Shown here in pieces: positions 12,410 through 22,588 of a stretch of 64,000 nucleotides of DNA. Numbering within the stretch: position 1 is the stretch's first letter; each line of letters starts with the position of its first letter. This DNA is from Physcomitrium patens. Its lineage: Eukaryota > Streptophyta > Bryopsida > Funariales > Funariaceae. The stretch lies in assembly GCF_000002425.4 (NCBI RefSeq), contig NC_037253.1:10903065-10967064 (forward strand). Direction: 5' to 3'. The notes under the pieces were generated by a model. It saw only the letters and a list, made by a program, of their open reading frames with translations, searched no databases and was not told where the DNA came from. The position numbers and the translations under genes are program-made.

Positions 12410-15145
12410 GAACCTGTGCATCCTCTAATATGCACCAAGTAATCCAGTAGTTGTTTGATTCATAATACGTTCTCTAAGTCTTCATCTAAATCTTCTTCAT
12501 CATTTTTGCTATCCATGTCAAATTCATCTTCCTGTTGAGAAATATCTATATCTTCACCTAGATCTCCTATATTTATTTTTGTGTATCTTTGTTTAAATAC
12601 TTTTACTTGTTTCCCTGGAATTGGTATTTTTAACCTTATTCCATCTAACTCCCACAATGAGTAAGTTATATTATCATGAATAGTTGTTACCACATACGGT
12701 CCAAACCATCATTTAGAAAACTTCCTTAAAGCACTATGTTGATTGTTCAAGCTACTATCATAGACCAAAACCCAATCACCTTCTTCAATTGCTTTAGGCC
12801 TCAATCGATGTAGCTTATCAAATCGTGTCTTATTTTATAACCTCGCTCTTTTTAACCTTTCTAATGCTATTTGCACAACTTTTGTTCTTTGTTCTAATTG
12901 TTGAATTCTAATAGTTAGAAGTTCTTCTCTTGTCAATCCATCTTCCCATGGTAGCACACTCTAAGTAGGTACTTTTTTTTTCAATTGGCATAATTGGTTT
13001 TTGGCCTATCATAAGCTCAATAGACATATATCCCGTTACTGAGCTATGAGTTGTTGAATTAGCTCATAATGCAAATGACAAAAGTCATGGCCATTCTCTA
13101 ACTTTCCCATCACAAGCTTTAACTAATGCTTTCACAATCGGTGGGTGACTACATTCACTTTTTGTATTTCTTTCAAGATTATAAGCAATAATCAGTGATA
13201 GTTTAATTCCACATCTTTCAAAGAATTCGCGAGCTTCTTGTACATTTAATTCTCCATAATCTGCAGTGATTTTTCCTACTCACCCGTAGTGGCAAATAAC
13301 ATCTTCAAGCAAGAATCTATAAATTCCTTCCGTAGATTTTGTTCTCAATGCTCTTCCTTCTACTTGATTTGATAAATCTTCATGAGCTAAGACCAAATAT
13401 CTCATTTGCCATAATCTGATTGGCATAATAATCAAATCAACAATCCATTTAAAATGAATATCTAGATGATATGTAAGATGAAGACTATCTCGATATCATA
13501 TATTAGAATATGCTTGACAAATTTCACATGATTCTACAAATAAGAGCACATATCAATACATATTTCTCCACCAATATCGTTCCTTAAGTTTAGCAAAAGT
13601 AGTCCATATTCCTCTATGTCCTACCCATAAACTATCATGAAACCCCTTTAATAATTTTTGTTTCTCTTCTTTATTGCCTATCACTCTTTGTGGCATTCCA
13701 ATTCCTTTCTTTGGTCTCTTCCATAAGAATCCTACTTGAAGCAAAAATCCATATGCTTTTTTTTTTATTTATTTAAATTTTTATGTAGACCAATTTTTTT
13801 GTTTAGTCAAGGTATTCAAGTAATGACTAATATCTAATAAGTCTCCTTCATAAAATTCTTCAAGAAATAGCTTGTCTTCTTTGTTAAAATTTGATACTGA
13901 ATAGAATTCTGATCCAACATCATTAATGTCTTCAACCATTTCGTCTTCTCTTTCATATCTTGCTCTAGATAGCATGTCTGCTATTAAATTATCTTTTCTA
14001 GTAACATGCTTAAATTCTGGATTTAATGACTTAATATAAGCAATCCATCTTAACATTATAATATTCGGCATTGAAAAATTAGTAATCATTCCAAGTAATG
14101 GGAAGAAATCCATTTCAATTACTATTGCTGCACCAATCAAATAATCTTTTTCAGCTTTCATAGCCAAAACAACTCTCCAAAGTTCTCTTTTGATTTGTAA
14201 ATATGTATGTTGACGAGTATTTAAAACTTTAGTTCCAAATCAAACTACAAATCTATTTCCACTATAATCATCTTGACCCACAGTCCATCCAATAGCAATA
14301 GGACTGGTATCCACAATAAGAATTACTTGTTTATTATAGTCATAATCAATTTTTCTTAAAATTTGAGGTGTCACCAATAATACCTTTAGCTTCTGCACTG
14401 CTTTAGTATGCTTTCTTTTCCATATAAATCGATAACCCTTACGTAATAATTCATACAATGGATCCACTACATGAGCATAATGAGGAATCCATATATGATA
14501 AAATATACAAGCGCCTAAAAACCTGCATACTTCTATTAAAGAGTCACATGAATCTTTCATTCTTCTAATTGCATCAACTTTGCTTGGATCTGGCTCTCTC
14601 CCATAAAACCCATACAAATGTCCAACAATAAGAACTTCCTATACTTCAAATATAAATTTTCGTCCTAAAAGTGTAAGATGAACCTCTTCAAGTCGAGTTA
14701 AAATCTTTTCACAATCTTGTATATGATCAACAACATATTTGCGATGCCCCCTCTCATCTAAAGTTTCATCTTTTTATCCTTCTTTACATCCTTTGATAGA
14801 AACATCATCTAAAAAAGGCATATTTTTTTTAAGAATGAAGTCTCTTAATACCTTGTTCATCCCATTTATCATATATGTAACTGAGTTAGTAGCACCCTAA
14901 GGGAGAGTATACATTTTAAGTAATCCAAGTGGCATTCTCATTGTTGTTAGATCTATATTCCCATGCGCAAGTTGAAATTGATCATAACCCAAATATAAAT
15001 CATCCATTGAATAAATTACCCTTCCCACAAATGCTTCTGCAAAGTCATCTACGAAAGGTCTTATACTTATATTTCTTAAAGTTACTGCATTCATTGGGTA
15101 CATATCTTCAATTAAATGTGACGATCCATTTTTCTTAGGCACTTT
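12410..15145 (-). pseudogene. E2 pol remnant: RT (from VPKKNGS), RNase H, integrase (inverted segment)
   Basis: The RT reads MDDLYLGYDQFQLA at about 14960-15010 and has the catalytic box as FLDDV near 14810. The connection region (CRFLGACIFYH) is near 14520 and an RNase H start (LIVDTSP) near 14310. The integrase zinc finger has FHDSLWVGHRG and SCEICQAYSN at 13500-13650. The integrase core ends near 12990 (IELMIGQKP). A GPY/F-type motif (KWWFGPYVV) is near 12700, and the C-terminus is very acidic (12460-12560). Stops break it repeatedly. This is the better preserved of the two copies of this pol in the window. Confidence 0.85.
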
Positions 15146-16900
15146 TTTCATGTTGTAACATGACTATATGGTGAAAATATAAATAAAAAAGATATTATTA
15201 ATATTTAGTCATCTTGGATGTTAAAAACAGTGGCCAATTCTAGTACCAATATTCAGGGTCAGTTAATGTCACCCCACCGACGTCATCGAACCAAGTACCC
15301 TTCGTACTAATGAGACAACTAGGATCATTTTCCAACCCTATATGGAACAAGCCTAGTAGGTATATATCGTCGGAGATACCCAATATGCATGATGGAAGTG
15401 TAAGAAGACCACTTCATCATTTTCAATACAGACAGGTTGATATTTATGCCAATGAATGTTCCAATCCCAAAGCCAGTGATGATTATGCACCAGTGTGTAG
15501 GAATTACAAGCAGTCGAGGCATACTTATCAGTAATGTAATGCTCCATCCAATTTCAATAAACGGAATTAGTAGATCCAAAGCTAAAGAAAAATTAAGGAG
15601 ATAAATCAAGGTCCTCAAGATTTTTTGATAAATCGGATAGAATGAATCTGAGCCATTCTTACCAAGAGTTGACAAAAAGAAAAAGGACCAATTCAATATT
15701 CGAGTGAGTCTGATGTGAAGGGCCAATTTGACCCAATTATGGAGACATCCAATCCAGGTCCTAGTATGGGCTTCTTACCCAGTATGAGACCAGACTTGGT
15801 TGGGCAATCCAATGACGTCCCAAATATAGAGGCTTCAGTTCCATTTCAAGATATTCTATTTTCTATGCTGTTTGGGAGAAACATCCTTTTCGTGGAAAGA
15901 TCCTCTTAGAGACAGGAATTCTGGAGAAGCGCCATTGGCTGTTCCAATTCGGAGTCCAGGGCGGAAGAAAATGGGACTACACGGAGTTAAAAGGGAAGAG
16001 AGGATAAGGAAAGGGGCATTCGGAGATCGAAATTTTGGGGTTGGAGAGCTAGCTTCAAGCTCCTCCAAAAGCTGTAGAATTGAATTTCCATAGGGTTTAG
16101 GAGAATTTTTGCAATCATTGCTAAAAATCAATGTTTATATTGGTGATTTGGATTTTTTTTTTTTTTTTTTTTTTTTCAATAAAATTAAAGCTAATACTCT
16201 TGACTATTTTGTAAAATTGGAGAAACTTCTACAGTTGAAATTTAGAGGTGTCTAGAGGATTGAGTATGTTCAGTGCATGCAAAAGTTTGTGTTAATCTGA
16301 CGGAAAAGATAGAGATTATTTGACCATTAGCGTAAAGAGGTATCGAAAGTTAGCAGATTGGGATTGTTTAGGATTTTTGCAATATCTGGAGATCTATCGA
16401 ATGGAATAAGGTGTCTTTTGGCGTAGTAAGTTTAGGACTTCTAGCCGGCAGTCAAAACATATTAGTGTGGATTTATGGTGTTTTGTTGCAATCTGTAAGT
16501 TAGATTAGATTGAAACTTCTTGAGCATTTAGAAGGCTTGCAAAGACACTAGTAATAGAATTTTATAACAATCGGACGATCAGATTGAGAATTATAGCTTA
16601 TCAAAGCTTGTTGTCTAGGATTAGGATTTAAAAAAATAAAAATAAAATAAAATAAAATAAAGTAAAATAGATAAAACTAACAAATAACAAAAGACTTGTG
16701 CTTATAATATCTTGAAGTTATTAAAAATAGTGTTTCTAAGCATTTTGTATTGGGATTAAGTTTTTACATTGAAATTCGAAATAGTTTGTATTTAGATGGT
16801 TGAAATCTACTAGCCTACTTGGATACATGCAAAACGTTATTTTTTCTTCCACAACGAGATGCCCGGTGCATTCTCAAGCAAGATAGCACATAATACGACA
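15146..16900 (+). repeat. Long-form LTR of E2 on the plus strand (right end of the element)
   Basis: It starts TTTCATGTTGTAACATGA (TGTCATG with one change) and ends AGCACATAATACGACA. It aligns along its length with the copy at 10634-12397 in the opposite orientation. A T-tract lies at about 16152-16176, and a run of AAAATAAAATAAAA-type words at 16630-16670. GCGT follows at 16901. Confidence 0.85.
15415..15535 (+). pseudogene. Double CCHC zinc-knuckle segment in the long-form LTR (copy B)
   Basis: The frame reads HFQYRQVDIYANEC and later CRNYKQSRHTYQ*. The spacing is the same as in copies A and C; several knuckle residues are lost. Confidence 0.45.
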
Positions 16901-16905
16901 GCGTT

Positions 16906-17150
16906 ACCTATCATGGCTTTACATTATTGTTGGTCTTTGGACTTTATTGGACAACTTATTGTTACCTCATATGGATCTAAATACATGTTGGTGATGGAAG
17001 AGAATTTTAGTAAGTTGATTGAATTTGTGGCTTTACGGCAAAATTCTTCAAAATTAGTAGCAATGGCTTTTTCTTAACAAATATTTGCTTGTTTTAAAGT
17101 ACCTACTGAAGTCCTATTAGATCAAAGAAGAAAATTTCTTATGAGGTTGT
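16906..17150 (+). pseudogene. Gypsy element E4 integrase core, first part
   Basis: The frame reads LPIMALHYCWSLDFIGQL, then YMLVMEENFSKLIE and VPTEVLLDQRRKF. These are the D- and D-containing strands of a Ty3/gypsy integrase core (LDFIG, then LLDQ). E4 is a different gypsy lineage from E1/E2. The coding match stops near 17150 and resumes at about 20290. E2 and E1 lie immediately to the left, so both inserted into this older element. Confidence 0.75.
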
Positions 17151-17525
17151 GAGCCATTGAATTGAATCACTTTGATATTTAGTATAAAAAATATATTTAT
17201 TGTGCTTGAAATACAAATTTTATGAGTTAATATTAGAATTTTAGGAAAAAATAGAAAATAGATTACTGGTAGCAGATATACAATCTAGGATAGAATTTAG
17301 TAAGAAAGATTCTTTAAAGATTATATTTTTTTAGTTAGCTAATATTAGAAAAAATACAAAATAAGTAGTTTTGATATCAAAAAAAATCAATTAATTAATT
17401 TTAAAAATTACTATTTATTCATTAATAGTTTCTTAAATATATATAGATAATAATAGATAATAATAGATAATAATAGATAAATAAATAAATAAAAATTAAA
17501 AGTAAGGTCAAAGAAGAAAAATATA

Positions 17526-17526
<1 letters not shown>

Positions 17527-17563
<37 letters not shown>
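17527..17563. repeat. (TA)n microsatellite
   Basis: A run of TA dinucleotides, followed at 17617-17641 by a poly-A run and A-rich low-complexity sequence up to about 17740. Confidence 0.9.
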
Positions 17564-17566
<3 letters not shown>

Positions 17567-18498
17567 GATGGAAGAGGTAGAAAGCAAAAAAGAATAATAA
17601 AAGAAAAAGAGAAGAAAAAAAAAAAAAAAAAAAAAAAAAAAATGATGGGAAAGAAGGAAGGACAAAAAAAAAGAAGACAAAAAGGGAAAAAAACCAAAAA
17701 AACATAAAAAAACAAAAATAAAAGAAAAAATAGAAAAAATAGAATATGATCACAAGGGCGGGAAGGTTGCTCCTAACTTGTGTCTGAGTTGATTGGATCA
17801 TGATCTAAGCCCGCACTGCAAATGAAGTCTATGCCTTGGAATTGATCAAATTCTATATTAATAACTGTGCTGTAGTAAAGATCCAGCCATTGGTGACCAT
17901 CGTTATCCTAATTTTTCTGGGTTTATTTTATTTTATTTTATTTTTTCTTGGTTGAATTTTTTCTTGGTTGCTCAACTTGAAGAAGGAAGAGAATAAGGAT
18001 CCCTTTTTTTTGCTACTTGGCACCTTAAGTGAGGATGTATGTGAGTGGAAGTCAGAAGATGACAAAAGAAAATTTATACTATGGGTTGTTAGAGACAAAT
18101 ACAGTTGTTCTATCAATGGTGGCATTTTTGCTTTGGATGTGTTAGGATCAAGAATTAGTAGTATCTGATGCAGTTTCAGTTCAATGGTGCTTGTAAGTAC
18201 CTAGTGTGATAATTTCAATAAATTGATGATTGACTTCAATATGGTCTGCTTACACCATTGAATTCAATTATTACAAAATTATATAACTTGACATTGCATT
18301 GCACTAATATCAAAGCTAATCCTGATTATGTAATTTTGTTATGATGGTTTGCAAATTAGAATTGTTATGAAGTATTAGTATTGTAATTGTGACATTCCGT
18401 AGAAGGTGGTATGAAGGTAAAGAAAGTTTGCTTCAAGAAAGCATTGGGCTCTTGGTTGCCACTAATTGCTCAATCAAGTCTTGAGATAAAAAAGACTA

Positions 18499-18502
<4 letters not shown>

Positions 18503-18580
<78 letters not shown>
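18503..18580. repeat. Long (TA)n microsatellite
   Basis: About 78 bp of uninterrupted TA, the longest such tract in the window. Confidence 0.95.
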
Positions 18581-18584
<4 letters not shown>

Positions 18585-20285
18585 TACCAAATATATAAGT
18601 CTTGAGTTCCTATAAATATCCAAAATATGATAAAAAAAACTCTAAATCCTTATATATCCTTATAAGTTGTTATTCCTAAATTTCAACAACTCATATCTTC
18701 CAATTAGATCATTCAAACATACTCAAATTTCACATAAAGTACTGATCTACTTCTAACAACTATTACAACAAATTTCAACTGTAAATTTGTTATGGATTTT
18801 AAGATATCACCAAAATCCTAGTAGTAGCTTCAAATCCTAGTTTTTATATACCTACATGCAATTTTCTTCATATCTCACAAAATAAGTATTTAAATACCTT
18901 AAAATTTATATATATATAGCTTTTTAACACAATTATCTATCTTTTTTATAAGGTTTGAGCTAAAAATTCATCCAAAAACTTAAGATATGGCTCTAACCAT
19001 TACTATAAACAAAATCTTTTACTTATTGACTTTGATTTCGATGCATTGACTTTAACTCTCTTTAACTTCATTATTTGTACTCCAAATTCATCAAACAATA
19101 TATAAAAAGTGTATTTAAAAAAATACTCTCTTCAATCTTAATTATCAATCTTTTGTTACTTTTATGAAACATATATTATGTCCTAAAGAGTGATAGTAGG
19201 TACAAAATTGATACCTTAAGTTTGAGTGCCAATAACTCTTTTATAAAAATTCCAAATTATACAAAATGTATATCCAATCCATATCCAAAAACCTAAATTT
19301 ATTGACTCTAGCCTCAAAAACTCAAATGACCTCGAAAAAGAAACCCTAATTTTTAATAAGCCCTTAGGCAGCCTCCTTGAAGCCCATTGGGCATAGCTTT
19401 TGATCAACAGGAATGAAGATTCTCATTTCTTGCCTTCATCTCACCATGCCTTGCTTTCACCCCTTCCAATAAGCCTCCTATTAGTTAAGATTTTCATCTT
19501 TAGGCTCTAATCTCCTCTCAAGGCTTCATACTAAATATTTAGGTCCTATAATTTTTTTAAATGCTATAATCAAAATAAATAAAATTCAAACTAAAGTTTT
19601 TTAAATCCATTTTTTTTAAATTAATCTATTAATCATTCTAACATACACTAAGACTTATGAACATATTATATATTCTAATTAATTTTTATATATTATAAGC
19701 AATTATAGTATGACAATGAAATATCAACTCATCTTTATCTTGACATTGATCCAAGGCATAGGACGAGTTTTAGTTTTTACGACTAAAGAATTGTAGCCAT
19801 AGAGGATTGGAGGATCAATTGAGCAATGCAAAGCTATTGGTACACCACACTCCTTTCTTATCTATAAGAACTCCAAAGGAATTAGTTTGGTGGATGAAAC
19901 TTAGTTGGAAGAATTAAGATTTGATTGATTTAGAGTTTTGAGATGAAAGTATTGAATGTTGGATGATAAATTTAATCAAAGATGAAATTTTGAATTAGAT
20001 GAGAAGTTGTTCATGGATAAAAATTCATTCATAGATGATAAATTATATTTGGATAAATTTTTATATTGATAGATAAAAATTAATAAAATAAATAAATTTA
20101 TTTATTACTTATATCAGATTAAGATAATTGATTAAGGATTAAAACATATAACTTTTTATACATGCATGTGGTGAGTAGGTTGCTATTGTAAGAGAGAGTT
20201 AATAATAAAAGTTGCTTAACAACATGGGATTTAAGGAAGATTTAAGGATTATTTAATGGACGAATAAAAAACAATCATAATGTTT

Positions 20286-21790
20286 AAAATTAACATAATT
20301 AATTCACAGAGATTTGAAGCATTATTTACCAAAGCTTTAATAAATCATTGTACCATGTCTAGAAATTATCTTAAGGGAGATGGTCTAGTTGAACGGATTA
20401 TTCAAACTATCAAATATGGTTTATGGAAGTATGGAATACTTATCAAGGATATAAACTCCAAAGAAAGATAATCTCAATACACTCTTGTATTACTCGAAAA
20501 TACTTAGAAATCACTCAAAGGTGATAATATATTGAACTAGAATGGCTATTGCCAAAGACTAGAAAACATGACAACTCTTGAAACTAGACTGAAAATAAGA
20601 AAGGAGTTGACAAGAGTGAAGAAGGCTTCACTCTTGTCTCTATATATACTATTTAATTAGGGGCTATGTGGCAACGTTTTATAGGACCTCCAATATGTGT
20701 TGACTTTGTAGGACACTTTCCTTGACTTATAGGGCAAGTTTTTCTACATGTGGGCCACATAATTAGCTTGGTCTTCAAGCTAACAACATGTGTGGCACAT
20801 GGCCAACTTGTTGACCATGTTTCTAATCCAAAAAGTCAATTAAAGATACTTATGAAGTAAAAGCAGCATCTATAAAGCTTCTAGAAAGCTTCCATATCAA
20901 ATACTATAGAATTAACTTACTTTTATCTATTTTTACTTACTTCTACTTATTTATATATGTAATTACTAGCTTACATGAATATGTCCGTGACATTACTTCA
21001 TAGTAGCAATCGTGATTAGAATTTGATGTTGCATGGATTACAATGGATTATTTTTTTAGTAGATAAGTATCTTTGGCATCTTATAGTCCTTATCAATTAT
21101 TATATGGAAAAAAGCCAATTCTACTCAACTTAATACATAAAAAGTTAACTCTATTTATAGACCTCGATGATCTTGATGTTTGAATTCAATGTCTATATAA
21201 TTAAGTAAAGTTTTTTAAACAAGCCATGTTTATGGCTATCAAGAACTTATTTATTGCTCAACATTATGACACTTAATGATATATTTACATTTGTAATGGA
21301 GCTTATCAACTTCAATTGCAAAGATTCTCTAAAACAAATTATGTTTATTTGTAATGTAAAGTATCTATAAGATTTGAAATTAAGGTAGAGCATACAATTC
21401 TATATATTAAAGATGTATTGTCTAGTGATATTTTGTTGTTGGAAGGTAAGGATGGACAAAAATATTGAGAGCATTCAAAGAATTTTGTTCTTTGTCATCT
21501 TCTTATTGATGACTCTATATATCTTAAATTGACAATTGTACCAATTGGTCTTCTTTGTTTTGTATGTAGTAAGAAAAAAAGAGCTACTATCATGCTTTTG
21601 TGTGATCAATAGCAATATAGGTGGTATATGGCATATTTGATACTACCTCTTTTGACCCTCCTTTCAAGAAATTGAATATAACTTTATTATAAGAAGTCCT
21701 CTAGTCATATCTTATTTCTTGATAAGGATTGAAGATTTCTTCTATTAAATTTGTCACATAATTTGGTAGTTTAGTTGCTACCATAATAAT
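20286..21790 (+). pseudogene. Gypsy element E4 integrase, second part, with a PHD-like finger
   Basis: The frame resumes with RFEALFTKALINHCTMS and GLVERIIQTIKYG, which holds the catalytic Glu region of the integrase. It is cut by a solo LTR (20441-20992) and continues at about 21085 with SPYQLLYGKKPIL-type words and LDDLDV near 21160. A region reading KDVLSSDILLLEGKDGQ (21405-21455) leads to CFVC at 21556, then eleven residues, then CDQ*QYRWYMAY. That spacing matches the first half of a PHD finger (C4HC3), with one Cys replaced by a stop, His by Tyr and the next Cys by Tyr. Multiple stops show the copy is dead. The integrase call is firm; the PHD call is moderate. Confidence 0.65.
20441..20992 (-). 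repeat. Solo LTR of the E3 family (minus strand) inserted in the E4 integrase
   Basis: 552 bp. The plus strand starts TATCAAGGATATAAACTC (the complement of the E3 LTR end, mutated) and ends ATATGTCCGTGACA. The flanks are ATACT and TTACT, a 5-bp duplication with one mismatch. The integrase reading continues on both sides. Confidence 0.85.
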
Positions 21791-22560
21791 TTGGAGGAGT
21801 ATAATTTGGCAATAACATAATTATGGCATTCATCTTTAATAATGTGTATTTTATATTCTTAGTTTTTTGGAAGGACTTTTAATCAACTATAAGGGACACT
21901 TGAAAGTGTATTAGGCGTGCATTTGTATTTCATTTATATTACATATTTTGTGATTGGTTTCTAGTATTTGATGTATTATGTGTAACAATCTTTGTTTACA
22001 TGATAGTTGTTACATGATCATGTCAAATATTGCAAATCTTGTCAAATATATGTCATTTAGTTTGATTAGTGGTTTTTCATCCATTGATAGTTTTTTTGTT
22101 AATTGACTTTATTCATATCAAGTAGAGTTTGAATACTTAAATAGAAAAAAAAACCTTTGACTTGACATTCTTATTAAGTCAAATCTTATGGATAGTTTTG
22201 AGAATGAAAGAACTTATTGCAAGGTTTGCTTAGCTATGGTGATTTAGCTATTTTAATAAAATTTTAGGATATCTCATATTTTTACACTTATACTCTTAGA
22301 TTCCCTATTTGTGGTATAAGTGATATCTTAACTTAGTTAGGTATAGATTTCTAATCTTTTCTTAAAAGTGTATTAGATGTATATTTATATTTGATTTAAA
22401 TTACATACTTTTTGATTAATTTGTAGCACTCAATATGTTTTGTCTAACAATCTTTCTTTATACATTAGTATAGAGAGTTGGCTTATTTGAATTGGCAAAT
22501 CAAAAAAAGTTGATAAATGCATGATATAAGAATTTGGTGAATTTCTATCAAAAGAAGGTT
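21791..22560 (+). other. Probable E4 polypurine tract and LTR-like region with a direct repeat
   Basis: TTGGAGGAG at 21791-21799 follows the E4 coding end and is followed by TATAATTTGGC, a possible decayed LTR start. Two direct copies of a segment of about 105 bp lie at roughly 21899-22005 and 22361-22470 (CTTGAAAGTGTATTAG against CTTAAAAGTGTATTAG, and both contain TAACAATCTTT). The right limit of any LTR is not visible. No gene seen. Confidence 0.35.
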
Positions 22561-22588
22561 GCTTTAATGTTTCTACTAGAGTTTGTAA

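Larger units (their letters stand above)
4003..16900 (+). mobile_element. Ty3/gypsy LTR retrotransposon E2, rearranged by an internal inversion
   Basis: The order on the plus strand is: 5' LTR (4003-6824, itself interrupted), gag, protease and the first part of RT (+, 6855-10633, interrupted by a solo LTR), an LTR on the minus strand (10634-12397), the rest of pol on the minus strand (15145 down to 12410), and an LTR on the plus strand (15146-16900). The plus-strand RT stops after ...SSHWFM and the minus-strand RT starts at VPKKNGS, which are adjacent residues in this RT family. The two halves therefore belonged to one gene. Removing nested inserts leaves about 9.4 kb, a normal size for a gypsy element. 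Near-identical 4-bp flanks (GTGT and GCGT) support 4003 and 16900 as its ends. No intact reading frame remains. Confidence 0.8.
17151..20285. other. AT-rich insertion or spacer inside E4
   Basis: About 3.1 kb that interrupts the E4 integrase. Words at the two edges look alike (TGAGGTTGTGAGCCATT near 17139 and AGAGATTTGAAGCATT near 20307), which could be a decayed duplication. It holds homopolymer and TA tracts and a slightly more complex patch at 17750-18480. I see no recognisable gene, RNA or element termini in it. Confidence 0.4.

Noticed and set aside
1..16900. E1 and E2 as a single element with a 5' LTR at 2348
   Set aside because: The LTR at 2348-3998 follows a polypurine tract and ends before a 4-bp junction and a second LTR; two elements explain it better.
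17411..17801. Three Phe/Ser/Tyr-rich open frames on the minus strand
   Set aside because: Translations of poly-T and TA tracts.
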